A DNA stretch of 64,000 nucleotides from Halocafeteria seosinensis (lineage: Eukaryota > Sar > Bigyra > Bicosoecida), in assembly GCA_001687465.1 (NCBI GenBank), contig LVLI01000233.1, forward strand, positions 124,001-188,000. The letters are read 5' to 3'. Of this stretch, positions 12,597 to 23,746 are shown one piece after another. Positions within the stretch are counted from its first letter, which is position 1, and each line of letters begins with the position of its first letter. A model generated the notes under the pieces. It did not search any database. It was not told the DNA's origin and saw only the letters and a list, made by a program, of their open reading frames with translations. Made by a program: the position numbers and the translations under genes.

Positions 12597-14515
12597 ATGA
12601 GCTCTACGGCAGCTAAAAACAAGAGAGCGCGACGTCGCACAGACTCCAGCTCTACGACTGCTGGCACTGATTCTCTTAGAGCCAATGATACCAACACCGA
12701 TGGCTCTGCTAGGCCGCAGAAGAAAACTAAGACGAACGATCAGAATGTAACGTCTGCAATTGTTCATCATCTGGAGAAAAGCGACCAACCTCCAGCGGTT
12801 CCGGCTTCCGAGGAAGGTGAGGACATTCTTGAGAGCTTCGCTTACCCTTTTGGAGCAAGGGGTTTCATGAAGCATGTATACCGTCGGCATTGTCTGGCGA
12901 TACAAAATGGTGGGGTGGAGCGGATACGAGGTGTCTGTGAGCGCTACTTGCACAACTTGAACATTGAGAAACTGGTCCACGACTCGCCGTCAGAGAAGAT
13001 ATTCGCATGGCTGAAACCGAAAGAGACAAACAAAGCACAACAGCGGCTTGATAGGTAAGTATTCTGTTCTTAAGGTTCCTAAGATCTTTCCATAACTTTT
13101 CCCATTCGTTCGAACTGTACCGCAGCATAGCTCTGGATAATCCTGATCATGCACTGACATGTTATGATGCCGGAGCGTCCCTTTACTTTCGAGCTCCTCA
13201 AGAGATGGCCGATGAATTCATTCCTGCCCTAAGTCGTGCTATAGGATTGGAATTTGGAGCGTTTTACCAATCACCTTACGTTTCGGTAACAGAAGAAGAG
13301 GGAACAGTGGAACTACAGGATGTGACCGATAGCCAACCTAAAGGAGAAATAGAAACGTTTGTTGCCAGGGCCGGACATGTTACCGACTGGCATATCGACT
13401 TTATGGAGAATTTCACCATTCAACTCCAAGGATCAAAAAGATGGTATCTGAAACGAGGGAATTTAACCCACGTCCTTCGGGGAGCTACACCTCACTACAA
13501 ACCTGATGACAACGTTGAACAGCAGATAATGCTTCATAGGATGCAAGACAGTTCATTTCAGTTTCATAATCCGCAGGGCTTCTTTGACCCTTCAAGACAA
13601 GATGTAGAATGCGTTGTACTCCATCCTGGAGATATCCTGTATTTCCCAGCAGGTACATGGCACAGGGTGGAATGTGTGGAAGATTCGATTTCCGTAAATC
13701 TCTCTCTAGTGGGGACTCACTGGGCCGACATTGCCTCTAATTGCGTTCGACAATACCTTTGGAGAAATGATATCTTTCGGTCGCTTATCTGCATAAACGA
13801 GTATTGCAAGGAGTCAATCCAGAAACCTTTGAAACTGGAAAGGGATCTCACCTGGGATTCTCATGATGACGATGGCAACCGAAAAGAAAACCATCTTCTC
13901 AAGACAAGGGAAATCCTTCAAAGGGGGTGTGATCAGGCCCTGCAGTCAATGGGTGAGATCTTGCGACCGGAGGTCTTGCTTCCTCGGGCCGCACTGCTTC
14001 CGCGGATTGCAGCGATTGATTGCTCGAACGATCGTATGCTCGAGATACTCTCCGAACTATACGGCTCCACCCACTCGGAGAAATGTCAAAACTGGCCGGA
14101 TAGACTAATCCTTCACCCAAATGCAACCATTGTCCCCAGAGAGTCGATTCCACAAGCGAAAGCTGCATCATTGGAGGATGAGGAATCTGAAGCGGCAGAT
14201 CCGGAAGAAACTCCTCCGGGTATGAAAGGGTACTTGGTCTTCGTAAATATGGGAAATGATGATATCCAACCTATGGTTCGACTTACGCTGCATGTATCTG
14301 AGAAGCAAGCTGAGTGTATGGGGTCATTGTGCGCTAGATGTGCGGGCCAAATGAGCGACGTACATAGAATGGAAGTTTCTGCCACCGATCTTACCAATGC
14401 ACCCGAGGATGCTTCGAAGTTGTCTTTTAGCTCCCTTTCTCAGGATGTAAGGCAACTGATTGCTATTCTAATGAAACTAGATATTTTGCTTTGGCCAAAA
14501 TCGTCGGTTTCATGA
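12597..14515 (+). CDS. JmjC/cupin-type 2-oxoglutarate oxygenase
   Basis: Exons 12597-13054 and 13126-14515 encode 615 residues. The fold belongs to the JmjC/cupin-4 group that includes ribosomal oxygenases (NO66/MINA type), Fe(II) and 2-oxoglutarate dependent hydroxylases. The iron triad is visible: H242-x-D244 in DWHIDFMENF and the distal H332 in FPAGTWHRVE. Between them is QLQGSKRWYL, the usual strand with a lysine. The N-terminal ~60 residues are basic with an RARRR cluster that could act as a nuclear signal. The C-terminal half (from ~residue 370) has no recognised domain. Substrate (protein, rRNA or small molecule) cannot be told. The ATG at 12597 is the first in the frame; an in-frame GTG lies 24 nt upstream. 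Confidence 0.8.
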
Positions 14516-14754
14516 GAGTCATGATAGGTGAGTTATGGCTGGTGCTGAGAGCTTTTCCAGGAAGGTCCCCATAATCTACAAGAACTAAGCAACGTGCAGA
14601 TAGGTGGTAGGGTATGTCGAAAAGTGAGAAAATGTGATTTGTAAAGTTTGCGTGTGGTTCTTTCCGTCGATATCACCGCCGAGGATTAACTATATATGAG
14701 CAATCCTTTTACGCAGTTATGCAATTAATCCTAAGGTAGTCTTGAAAACCTCCA

Positions 14755-15476
14755 TTACTGAGTTGTGCGTGCGCGCATCTTTGAGTATATCCCTTTGATT
14801 TCCTCGCGTTTTCTCAGAGCACGGCTATGGGTCCCTAATCGCTTTTTCGACAGACGGTAGGCACGCTTTTCTGCTGTAGATCCACCAGTCTGTAAAGGAA
14901 ACCAGTTAGAACGGCAGTATATTGTACATATCATCTCCTTCATCCAGATAGCCCATTCGCGCAAATACTAACCTTGATGATATCCAATATACGCTTCTCG
15001 TAAGGAGCTAACCCAGCTACTTCACGGACGACTTCCCGTACAGTCTTGGTTCGCTTGTTCAGGCGCTGTAAGATAAGCGAAATAACATCATATTAAATGA
15101 AGAAGCGTGATCAACAAAATTATCCAACCAAAGTGCTCAGTGATATGATGTTGCCATCGTATACACACGGTTGGACGACTCCTGACACCACTGGCCCGTA
15201 CCCCGGCGTTTTCTGCCCCCTATGGTTTCCCCTGTTACCGCTCCCACACGCTTTTTGTAAGCCTCACAGCTCCCTCCTCAACCCCCGACGGCAAAAGGAA
15301 TAACATGGAAGGTGGCAACCACCTGATCAACAACTGCGAGTCTAGGAAACACTTACGCCTTTGGTGTAACTGGGACGAATGGATTTTCTGGGCTTTCCGT
15401 TAGCAGGCTTATCGCTCGGACGCTTCTCCACGACGAAGCCTTTCTTCTGGCCCACGGCAATGCCTTGAGACGACAT
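14755..15476 (-). CDS. RPL36: 60S ribosomal protein eL36
   Basis: Exons 15357-15476, 14973-15065 and 14755-14889 (minus strand) give 115 residues, close to the usual ~100-110. The start [13 protein letters not shown], the central [21 protein letters not shown] and the C-terminal [17 protein letters not shown] are hallmark eL36 segments. Highly basic; component of the large cytosolic ribosomal subunit. The first intron (15066-15356) is 291 nt, much longer than the local norm. Confidence 0.95.
15066..15356 (-). other. Unusually long intron of the eL36 gene
   Basis: 291 nt against a local norm of 60-75 nt. Ribosomal-protein introns often carry snoRNAs. I looked for C (RUGAUGA) and D (CUGA) boxes on the sense strand; a CTGA is present but no convincing C box, so no RNA is called. 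Confidence 0.5.
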
Positions 15477-16107
15477 CTTTTCCTGTCTTCTGTAATAGGA
15501 TGGATCAGTTTACAATAACACAGTATAGCACCAGTGTTATTCAATAGCGGGTCTGTTACAAACCACACGCATAAAGGGGTGTTCAAGCCAGGAAGGACAA
15601 TGTGATAGAAAACACAGCAATCTTTTCGAATAGTTACATTCTGGAAATTCAGACTGGAATCACCATCACCCTGGCAGGCTGGTAGCAGCTTGCCAAAGAA
15701 AATGGGACTGATCAATATGTTAAGAACGTTTCAACTTATGATTGAGTTTCGAAGAACGCGGGGAAAGTTAACCACTGCAAGCGACCACGCTTCTGATTCT
15801 CAGGGCATCACGTATTCAAGTTGCTCAACGATCTGAGAATTTGACCAACTAACCTACAAATAATTAAGATAGCCCATGGTTGAAAATCGCAGGTTCCAGT
15901 GTAACGTTAATGGACAAAGAACAATCCATGACCAGGAAGAGTCGGCGGGGTGCGGGGTCGTCAACTCTGTATTGCAGCAACACTGTTTCTCTCCTGGCAA
16001 TAGAAAATGAGTATTTTACTTGCACTTATCCAAAAAGTGGAGTCTCAGTGTTCGAAAGTATTCTCATACTGCGAAAACAGGGTTTCTTTCACTAAGCGGT
16101 TCGCACT
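15477..16107. other. Intergenic region
   Basis: About 630 bp between two minus-strand genes. No spliced or unspliced gene could be supported; it should hold the eL36 promoter. Confidence 0.4.
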
Positions 16108-17037
16108 TCACTTTCCTCTGATCCAATCAGTCCAGCTCTTGCTGGATTCAGCAGAAGCGTTCTCGTTGGAACTCTCTTGGGATAAGGAGAAAGGCCACCA
16201 CCAACTTTTATCCTTGGAGATTTCTTCGGAGCGATTGTCCGTAGAATCGCTCTTACCCAATACCCATTTGGGCCAGGAGCTCGGAGTACGATTGTCCGCG
16301 CTGCCACTTTGGTCTTTCCCAGCTTTCTTTTCGTAACTGGGCCACAAATTATCCAGCAGCCTTGCCGAAGTATTTACCGAACTCTGCCGCCTATCACTAT
16401 TGCTCTCTCCTGGAGAATGATCCGGTTCCTCAGATTCCCCGTTGCGTTTCTTAGACTTACTGTATTGGGTAGCTAGGACATCTGGAAGACTCTTGCCTAA
16501 ACCATACATAAACATCCCTCCAAATACCAACAACAGCGTGAAATTCCTTGTTCTCCTGAGCCACCCTGTAAGCATTTCACTGGAGGCTACTCGCGATATG
16601 CCGTACCCTGCCTGAGAGGCAAGCCTCTGTGAGTTGCTAGACAGTTGCTTCCGAAGGATGGGCGTGTACTTCTTCCATGCTTCGCTCGACTTTTGAGCAC
16701 CTGTTTCGGCTTTCTCCTTGATATTATCTCGAAATGCTGGATCATTGACCTTCTCCTTAAATTTGTTGTAGCTCTGCCTATATAAGGATTGTAATCCTGG
16801 TGCTACCACGCGTTTGGAGTATGATTTTACAGCGTCTACCCCCTTAGGAACATAAACTTTTGTCTGGTACCAAAGGTAGGATCCCCAAGAAGTTCTTCCA
16901 CCGCTGGTCATTCCGCTGCGTACGTCCTGGGGTTTAGAATTCCCACTTCCATGACTTCCATGAGATGGTTCCTGGGAAGCTGGGACCTTTTGGCCTCCAT
17001 CGTCAATTGAACGGGGATCTCTGTTGTCTTTTTTCAT
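16108..17037 (-). CDS. Unknown single-pass membrane protein
   Basis: Uninterrupted frame of 309 codons from the first ATG at 17037; an in-frame upstream extension begins only with a non-ATG codon. The N-terminal ~50 residues are polar and Ser/Gly-rich. An amphipathic, Lys/Tyr-rich helical part follows, with WGSYLWYQTKVYVPKGVDAV. There is one hydrophobic segment, FTLLLVFGGMFMYGLGKSL, at about residues 175-195. The tail is polar, rich in Ser/Lys/Trp, with two repeated KSWW/KSWT-DW style blocks. I recognise no family. The layout (long N-terminal helical part, single helix, tail) would fit a mitochondrial or ER membrane protein, but that is conjecture. Confidence 0.6.
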   Translation of the reverse strand: MKKDNRDPRSIDDGGQKVPASQEPSHGSHGSGNSKPQDVRSGMTSGGRTSWGSYLWYQTKVYVPKGVDAVKSYSKRVVAPGLQSLYRQSYNKFKEKVNDPAFRDNIKEKAETGAQKSSEAWKKYTPILRKQLSSNSQRLASQAGYGISRVASSEMLTGWLRRTRNFTLLLVFGGMFMYGLGKSLPDVLATQYSKSKKRNGESEEPDHSPGESNSDRRQSSVNTSARLLDNLWPSYEKKAGKDQSGSADNRTPSSWPKWVLGKSDSTDNRSEEISKDKSWWWPFSLSQESSNENASAESSKSWTDWIRGK

Positions 17038-17416
17038 TTCATTCCGGAGCGGAAGAGGATACTTACTGTACGAAATACATGCGTAAATCACTTGAACGTT
17101 TCAATAACAGTGTTTAAACTTTAAGCACGTCTGGAGCAGCACTTCAAGGTTACCAACTTCAACCTGTCAGGGGTCTCCAATGGAGCAAAAAAGTTTGTTG
17201 CGTTGGTTAGCCTTTCGCAGGGACGCGCGCAAGGGGAGCCCAAGGGGAGCAAAAATGCTTCCCCTCAGAGTACCGATAGCAAGCTTAAACAGGGATTATG
17301 CGCTGGTGTTTGATAATAGACACGATTCAATATCAAGGGGAAAGAACATTTCAGACGTTCTGTTTATTTTGGCTTTCTTGGATTTGGCTTAATTCGAGTG
17401 GAAAAGCGACGACAAA
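17038..17416. promoter_or_regulatory. Divergent intergenic region with a hairpin
   Basis: Lies between the starts of the minus-strand membrane protein and the plus-strand 124-residue protein. Around 17240-17262 an AGGGGAGCA / TGCTTCCCCT pair can form a short stem, probably within the leader of the plus-strand gene. Confidence 0.4.
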
Positions 17417-17794
17417 ATGTCCTCGACCGACGGAGAACCTCATGAGACAGCCTCATTACTGGCTCATTTCCGTAGATTAAATGGCAGTTTACCGTCAAAT
17501 CTGTGTCGGCATCGCTTGTTAGATTGTAAATTTCTGGAAAAGGACCTGGCGGATCCGCAGAGCTTCATAAATAAGAAACTGACGCAAAAGGAAAAAGATT
17601 TCGTCCAATGGGAACGCTCGCTCTTGTTGGCCCAGTGTATTGGAGGAAGGCGTTCCAAGGTACCTACACTTTATAAATTCAACGAAGCCGGAAGAGAGGC
17701 CATGGTGAATACAATCCGAGTTATCATGGAAGACGGAAGAGAGTACTTTAAGGAGAAAATGAAGGCAAGAGAAGCAGCAATGAAGCGCTAATTT
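17417..17794 (+). CDS. Small unknown protein (125 residues)
   Basis: Single-exon frame starting at an ATG preceded by GACAAA. Predicted mainly helical and charged, with WERSLLLAQCIGGRRSKVP in the middle and a Lys/Glu-rich helical tail ending EKMKAREAAMKR. No signal peptide or membrane segment. I do not recognise the family. It is kept because it is a complete intronless frame in an otherwise empty divergent position with codon use like its neighbours. Confidence 0.55.
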
Positions 17795-18100
17795 GATGGT
17801 GGAGCGAGCAGACACAGTATTTGTGGTGATATATATCTCTTGGTGCACAGAGCACAGGTAAGATAGCGCTCACATCTCATTGATGCCCCACTGCTTGTTC
17901 CTATCATCTGCTTTCGTCATTTCAGGAATAAAGTGAAACTTGTGTACTTGGCTTTCTACGATACGTCACAAATATACACGATCGCGGACTCAGTATTGTA
18001 TTTGTATTACCTCTTAAATTTGGAAAGTAGGTCCGATTGCTAGCCGATCGTCTCTCGCACCTAATATTCCGAGATGCGGTGCGAGATGCCAGTTACAAGT
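17795..18100. other. Convergent intergenic region
   Basis: About 300 bp between the ends of a plus-strand gene and the minus-strand TRAP gamma gene; nothing further seen. Confidence 0.4.
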
Positions 18101-18810
18101 TCATATATATCCCTTCACATATCCTACTAAAGGGACTACCGAGAGTAGGGCTGAGGTGATATAATTGTATACGGGAAACGAATATAAAAGACTGTTCAAG
18201 ACTTGTTGGGAAAGGATAGAAAATATCAGCAAGTAGACGAAGTTGGTCACAAAGATACTGTAAGCAGTTGCTTCTTTCCCTTGCAGCTTTCTTTGATGGC
18301 GACGTTCCTCTTCCGTCGCACCGACATTTCCGCGGCTTTGTGCAATCTTATCAAGTTTCTCTTTAGCCATTTGCCGTGTACTTGTGTGAAGTAGAAAACC
18401 TACTGAAACAGTTACCGCCGAAAATACTATAAAATTCTGCGCAAGAATCGGAATCCAAACAATCGCGTTATTTTTCTGTCAGCATATATGAGCAGCACGT
18501 TGCCTCACCTCTTCTATGGAAAGCTCAAACATAGGACCCGCAAAAATGTACGCAGGCAAAAGAGCCGTGAAGAAAGCTGCCACTAAGACGACTACACCTG
18601 TGTTACAAAACGTGGGACACACTCAGGTTTTCACGACACATTCCTGGGCCAGACAAAACCAACGAACCTTGGAGAAAACCCTGAGCATTATCCTGCTCTT
18701 GATATGGGCTTATAATTTCATCGAACTTCTTATTACGCAGCTTGGATGGGTCCCTGCAAACCACATAGTTCGAGGTTTCGGCCTCATCAGTTCCTCGTAG
18801 GTTGGTTCAC
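18101..18810 (-). CDS. SSR3: Translocon-associated protein gamma subunit (TRAP gamma), 5' end unresolved
   Basis: ER membrane protein of the TRAP complex that sits beside the Sec61 channel. Two minus-strand exons are secure: 18101-18475 (C-terminal 124 codons plus stop) and 18509-18597, joined across a short 33-nt intron (18476-18508). They read as a helix ALLPAYIFAGPMFEL, then NAIVWIPILAQNFIVFSAV, a Lys-rich cytosolic loop, KEATAYSIFVTNF and a final pair of helices, matching TRAP gamma order, including the EAT-x-SIF motif before the last hairpin. The exon(s) holding the start lie upstream, before ~18810. One candidate uses a GTTCGT donor near 18668, but the start could not be fixed. A plus-strand open frame at 18516-18800 is the antisense of this gene. 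Confidence 0.75.
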
Positions 18811-19701
18811 AAATTTCGAACAAAAAGCCTCAGGGCACGTGTGCCCCTTTGCTTCCCCCTGATGGACGACACCAGGGCACACCAAAGCCCCCCACGTCCT
18901 TTATCTCACTCTTTGGGGCGAGTAGATGAACATGTATCCAACAAAGAAGGAAATTCCTTTTAAACAACTAATTTAATGCTCTGATCGTCACCACCTTTGG
19001 TATTGCTCCAATCAGCGCTCGGGTTTGGACTTACAATTGCTGCTGTGCTTTGTTGGACTTCGGCATGTTTCGAGTTCTGTGGTTTGTCTTCTTCCTAAAT
19101 AATCACAATGACTTTGCAATCAACATACAGCATGCATCAATGACAACAGTTGCTCTTGGTACAGGATACGAGCTGTTTTTCCTAGTTTAATGAGGCGGTA
19201 TCCGGAACTTGGAGGAAGGTGAATCCCAACAGCAGATTGGCACAAAAAAAAGAATAGATGCCCTACAACTTTTTTTGGTGAAGGTAAAGTAAAAGAGAGT
19301 ATAATTTCCAGGACTAAAACACATTAGGAATCCTGGGAATACAATCCACATTCAGAGACAATTCGCACAGCCACTGTCAAGACAGTCTTACTCAGCCGCT
19401 TAAACCTTGTGAAGCTACGAGAAGAAGCGAAGAGTATCCAAACTTTCCAAAGACAGGATATAAGAGAGAAAAATGACGTGACAGTTTGAAATGCGCTGTA
19501 TCACACGCAGTGCTCTACCGTGTATTCATACAAATCTGTGACAAAGACAGCCACCTAAAATATCACATTGTGGGGGTTGTAACTTCTCGCGGGATTACTA
19601 CCAGTAGTACATTGGAGGAGCCCATCCTGCGAGGCGCCATTGAATGATTCTCATCATACAAGCAATACTTTGGTTGCTCGAGCTTTGAGTAAAGTAGCGC
19701 T
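18811..19701. other. Intergenic region
   Basis: No supported gene. Contains an inverted repeat GGGCAC-GT-GTGCCC at 18833-18846. Low coding potential on both strands. Confidence 0.4.
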
Positions 19702-20318
19702 TCATTTGGCATCATCCAGCTGTCGAAATACCACTGATGCCAGCCTATTCACTTCTCGGTTGCTAAACGTCAGCCCCTCGGACGGCGAGGAGTAGACATT
19801 GCTAATTGTCTTGATTTCGAATGTGATGTAGATGACATTAAGCCGCTTGAATTTCAGCAGATGCTCCGCTAAAAGTCTTCAGTCCTTCCTCAATGGCAAG
19901 TTTGTCGGTGCAGATGATATCTCTTTAAGTCCTGTCATAGATGTTAGATAACTTGAGCACTGATTTCAAAATTGTTGCGCCTCACTGAGTTTACGAAAAA
20001 TAAATTAAGCACGAAAGGTAGCACCTGTTGGATAATTTGTCTGCGAGCATCAGGTGATGCTACGTATATTACCCGCCGAGAAAGACCAAGTCAGTATTCT
20101 CTCCTCCCAAGCAGAAAAATCGATTGTAATCCTTCGATACACTGGATGAGCATTCGGCCAGCACTCTGAAGCGTCTTCGGATCTTCAGCAAGAGGCTTGT
20201 CTCTTGAAGTTCTCGGTGGATCAGTCTGCGCAGAGTCGGCCGACGCCTATGCGTCGGAACAAACACGAATAATTCAACTGTAGTCGCCAAGATAGAGGAA
20301 GTACGATTCACTGCTCAT
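19702..20318 (-). other. Possible unrecognised multi-exon gene or decayed gene
   Basis: Minus-strand frames read like protein but are interrupted. From 20246 to 19944 one frame is open for ~100 codons except for a TGA at 20091-20093. It contains DPKTLQSAGRMLIQ and, after the TGA, SPDARRQIIQQVLPFVLNLF. A second frame, 19878-19702, contains LKFKRLNVIYITFEIKTISN and SNREVNRLASVVFRQLDDA. One splice model joins them: donor GTATCG after RMLIQ with acceptor TACGTAG removes the TGA, and a weak GTGCTC donor pairs with a TTTTAG acceptor. A possible start, MSSESYFLYLGDY, lies at 20318. No family recognised. Confidence 0.35.
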
Positions 20319-20756
20319 TCTGGTCTATGTGCGAACTCTGTGGCGTGCGCAAAATGTTACCACCACGATTCTGGTTTCAACTATCGCTACAGCTTGACCT
20401 ATGACAGCGCAGTATCGCAGTCAGCACGTAATGAGTGCGAGTCCCTACCTGGGACTCGTCCCAACCTGTTTTCGTATCAGAGTGGGAGCACATACTGAAT
20501 CGCTGAGTATCATGCACAGCAAAACCTGATTGGTTTGGCTTATATCTTGCACAAAATTACCATATTAGGTTATTTGGTTGAGTGACAGTTCACGAACTTC
20601 AAGCAATCCTCACAAACAAATTCAAACAGCGCGAACTATACCGGTAGTCTACAGTTGTACAACTTGTTGTACAGTTTATGCATAGAAAAAAATTTTCCAG
20701 AATATCATCTATTGCCGTAAATCCGCTTAGTGCGTAGTGATTAATGAATCAGATTT
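20319..20756. other. Intergenic region upstream of MUS81
   Basis: No gene seen. Contains GTTGTACAAC followed by TTGTTGTACAGT at about 20654-20676, a palindromic TGTACA-type motif also found upstream of other genes here. Confidence 0.4.
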
Positions 20757-22747
20757 ATGCAAAAGAAAGATATGGAGGAGTGTAGTGCATCCGTTCGTTT
20801 TAATCGCGCCAATTTCACCCTGTATAAGGTCGTTTATGACTTTATCAAACGTCAGCAACGACAAGGAGTCTTATTAGTGGCTGGATCCCGTCCCAGTACA
20901 GCCGAACAACCTAATGAAATGAAGTTAGAGGAGGAAGAAGATGCTGTACGGATTTGCGATGATGCAAACTTGTTGGCAACTTTGCGGTCTTACCCTCTAC
21001 CCGTGAGCTCTAAGACTCAGCTGGAAACGCTACGGGGATTCCGGGAATTAGATGACGGAGATTTGAATAGTATTTGTAAGGAGGCGTCTCTGAGCACCCG
21101 GATTGAAACTACAGCACGCAGGATATCACCCCAGAAAAGCTCGTCTTCATCCTCTATTGCATCATCCCAGGCCACCGAACAACCAATAAGGGCATCGTCC
21201 CGTGGGAGAAAGCCCATTGCAGCTTCTACCTCAACTTCTAGGAAACGCTCGCGGAATGAATCACTTTCGCAAGGTGATCAGTATGAAAGGGACGCTACCA
21301 CAATGCAGTCTGCAACCAGTACGAGAACCAGTGGATCGCTATCGATCTCCCAGCCCTACTACTCCAATCCAATCCAGGAAGCTTCGCTACTTCGGCGATA
21401 CACACCTACACCTACACCTTCAACCTCATCGTCGAGCCCGTTAGAACCAACACAAAGTAGTGTTGGCTATGCTTCGAATCAGGACGGCCTAGAGCAACAG
21501 TTCTCTCCGTTTAATAAACGAAGTGAGTTTTCTACTAGATCATTGTATGTCACGAAATGCCCAGATCATGTTTTTCCTTTTTTGAATTGCAGAGAAAGCA
21601 AATACGGACAGCATGGTTCAGGAAAATAGTCCTGCGAGTCCTACTCTGCGGTATTTCCGCCCGACGAAGGAGGCTCTTGATCCATCGCACTGGGAAGTCG
21701 TTTTGCTTCTCGATCACCGGGAAATTCGAACTAAAAGTGATAGATCCTACATCCAGCAAAAGCTTCAGGAACGTGGAGTTGCTTGCGAGGTGCGATCTCT
21801 CTCCCTTGGGGACATACTGTGGATAGTACGACAACGCGACCGATCTAAGTCCAACGCTGAGTGGTTGTTGGATTATGTTGTCGAGCGTAAGACCGTGGAT
21901 GATTTAGGTTCGAGTATCAAGGATGGACGATACGCTGAGCAGAAGCTTCGTCTATCACAGGTTCCCTGTTGCAAGGTCACGTATCTGGTCGAGGGCCCAC
22001 TGGTGTCGAATGATCCGACAATTAAGCGGCAACAGTTGGTACAGGCAATGGGATCGACACAAGTACAGAACGAGTACAATGTCCAGCATACTCCTAATCT
22101 TGACGCTTCTGTACAATACCTTGCAATCCTGCATTCAGGTATATGCGATCAGGTACTTCAGGGAGGTTCCCCAGCTAACCAAACGTCTCCGACTATTCCC
22201 ATGCAGTCTATGACCTCTGTGGCAGCTCAAGAGCATCTACGAGGACGCCCGGGTATTGCTAATCCCGTAACTGCATTGGGAAGCTTCCAGGAGACCATGA
22301 TTAAAGGAAAGCACATGACCACCTTGGATGTTTTTGGTGCTCAAATCAGACAGGTTAGTGGATGAAAATTTTTTTCGGTACGAGTAGAGTAGTTGCAATA
22401 GTTAGTTGTTGAGTTGCAGATGCCTTTTTGTGGCGCTTCGAGGGCGGAGGTCCTCCTCCATCGCTTTGGAACCCCACGGCGGTACGTCCATACCGACGGT
22501 TCATACCGACGGTTCGTAAATAAGCAGTATCTCACATGTCGTTTTCTTTATTCTGCTCAGACTGTATAGCTTCTTAATGTCTTATGAAGAAGCCGAAGCT
22601 ACACGGATACTAGCGGAAGAACCGTTACCCAACCAAAAGTCCAAGTTTGGACCCGCCGTGACTACGTCGTTGTACCGTCTGTACGGTCGACAAGAATATG
22701 AGACGCCCTCAGTGACGCCTAAATCTGCTGCAACAGACGACGAATAG
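20757..22747 (+). CDS. MUS81: Crossover junction endonuclease MUS81
   Basis: Structure-selective nuclease that cuts branched DNA during recombination and fork repair, in the nucleus with an EME1-type partner. Exons 20757-21522, 21593-22353, 22420-22481, 22561-22747 give 591 residues. N-terminal helix-hairpin-helix region contains LLATLRSYPLPVSS, the MUS81 hallmark. A Ser/Thr/Arg-rich linker follows. The ERCC4 nuclease domain has VLLLDHRE (D296, E299), GD (328-329) and the catalytic VERKTVDDL (E353-R354-K355, D358). The C-terminal (HhH)2 region is present but short. An in-frame TGA lies 12 nt upstream of the start; an AATCAG just before the ATG could be an acceptor, so an extra 5' exon is possible. 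Confidence 0.93.
22489..22514 (+). repeat. Tandem 13-bp repeat in MUS81 intron 3
   Basis: Two perfect adjacent copies of CATACCGACGGTT at 22489-22501 and 22502-22514, inside the intron 22482-22560. Confidence 0.9.
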
Positions 22748-23232
22748 AAATGAAAGAAACGGCCTTGTGTAACAGGCGTTTATTGTGATCTTGTGATCTT
22801 AGAGAATGTCTTCCCGCTTACGTGTTGGGCGGTTTAATGTGCACTGAGCCTAGTGCGGATGCCGTACCGACTGCGCTTTGTAACAGTGTTTTCCAACTTG
22901 AAATTCCAAGTACACTCGAACCGCGCCCGGACCGGACCGGGCGGTGCTCACACAAAAAGCCTCACGGATGCTGCATAGGGGGCTTTTGGGGGCCGGTGAT
23001 CACCCAGGGTCTCCAGGGGCTCCCCTGTGAGCGTTCCCATCAACCCCGTAAGGCATGAAATCCATGATATCTGAGGATTGTACAAGGATATACCTTGTTG
23101 AATACGTTAGATTTTGTAGAATAAGGCATTAGGTTCGCTCTTGTGCTGGAGAAGGGGTAAGTTCTGGAGGGAAAAGCTCTGAGGAATTGCATGATATCAC
23201 GGTCTTTATACGTCTTTGTTGTCTCAGGCAAG
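22748..23232. other. GC-rich intergenic region
   Basis: No gene seen. A GC-rich patch around 22921-23040 has several short inverted repeats (CCCGGACCGGACCGGG; an AAAAAGCC ... GGCTTTT pair; GGTGATCACC) and could fold in RNA, but no known RNA family is recognised. Confidence 0.35.
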
Positions 23233-23619
23233 ATGGCACAGTCGACGGATAAGAATCAGAAGCTCTTCGAGGAGTCTCTCAAGAAGCCCTCATTGATGTC
23301 CCCGCGTGGTACTTTTATCGGAATGCCTTTCAACGAATCCCAACATCGCTGCAAACGACGATGGGAGGACTGGAACAGATTACTCTGGGATACACAGAAC
23401 CATGCTATATATTCGAGCAAGCATCGACATTTCGAACCAGCTGATATGGAAAAAATGCTGAGAGAGAGATACTTGCTATTCGTGCAATGCGTGGAATCCA
23501 ACCCTGGCGAAGAGCCTCAGAACCCTTATCTCTACCCCAAGGACTATACTTATACTGGCCGTGTACCCCATAGTGGAGCCCCCAACAAAAGCAAGAGAAT
23601 AGATAAGAAATCTGACTAA
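23233..23619 (+). CDS. Small unknown protein (128 residues)
   Basis: Single frame from ATG 23233 to 23619; an in-frame extension to 23191 exists but CTCAG before the ATG could equally be a splice acceptor. The protein is hydrophilic, contains RCKRRWEDWNRLLWD and RERYLLFVQCVE, and ends in a Lys/Ser-rich tail with PYLYPKDYTYTGR before it. No membrane segment and no recognised domain. Confidence 0.5.
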   Translation: MAQSTDKNQKLFEESLKKPSLMSPRGTFIGMPFNESQHRCKRRWEDWNRLLWDTQNHAIYSSKHRHFEPADMEKMLRERYLLFVQCVESNPGEEPQNPYLYPKDYTYTGRVPHSGAPNKSKRIDKKSD

Positions 23620-23746
23620 ATCTAGGATGAACTAGTCTCGACCGGGTGCTGATTTGTAGATTCCCGCCTCATACAGCAGCAGATCAGAGTCTTCGGAGAG
23701 ATAAATTTACATCTTATATTCTACTTGTGTATTCTTCGCTGTAAGC

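Noticed and set aside
18516-18800. Plus-strand 94-codon frame resembling a small membrane protein
   Set aside because: It is the antisense of TRAP gamma exons on the minus strand; conservation is on the minus strand.
20091-20093. Selenocysteine reading of the in-frame TGA
   Set aside because: No SECIS-like element or selenoprotein family seen; intron or decay explains it more simply.
18820-22964. Shared 13-mer ACAAAAAGCCTCA at 18820 and 22952
   Set aside because: A 13-nt match between two places in 64 kb is expected by chance; flanks do not align.
22921-23040. Structured RNA candidate in the GC-rich intergenic patch
   Set aside because: Short inverted repeats only; no tRNA boxes, snRNA or SRP signature.
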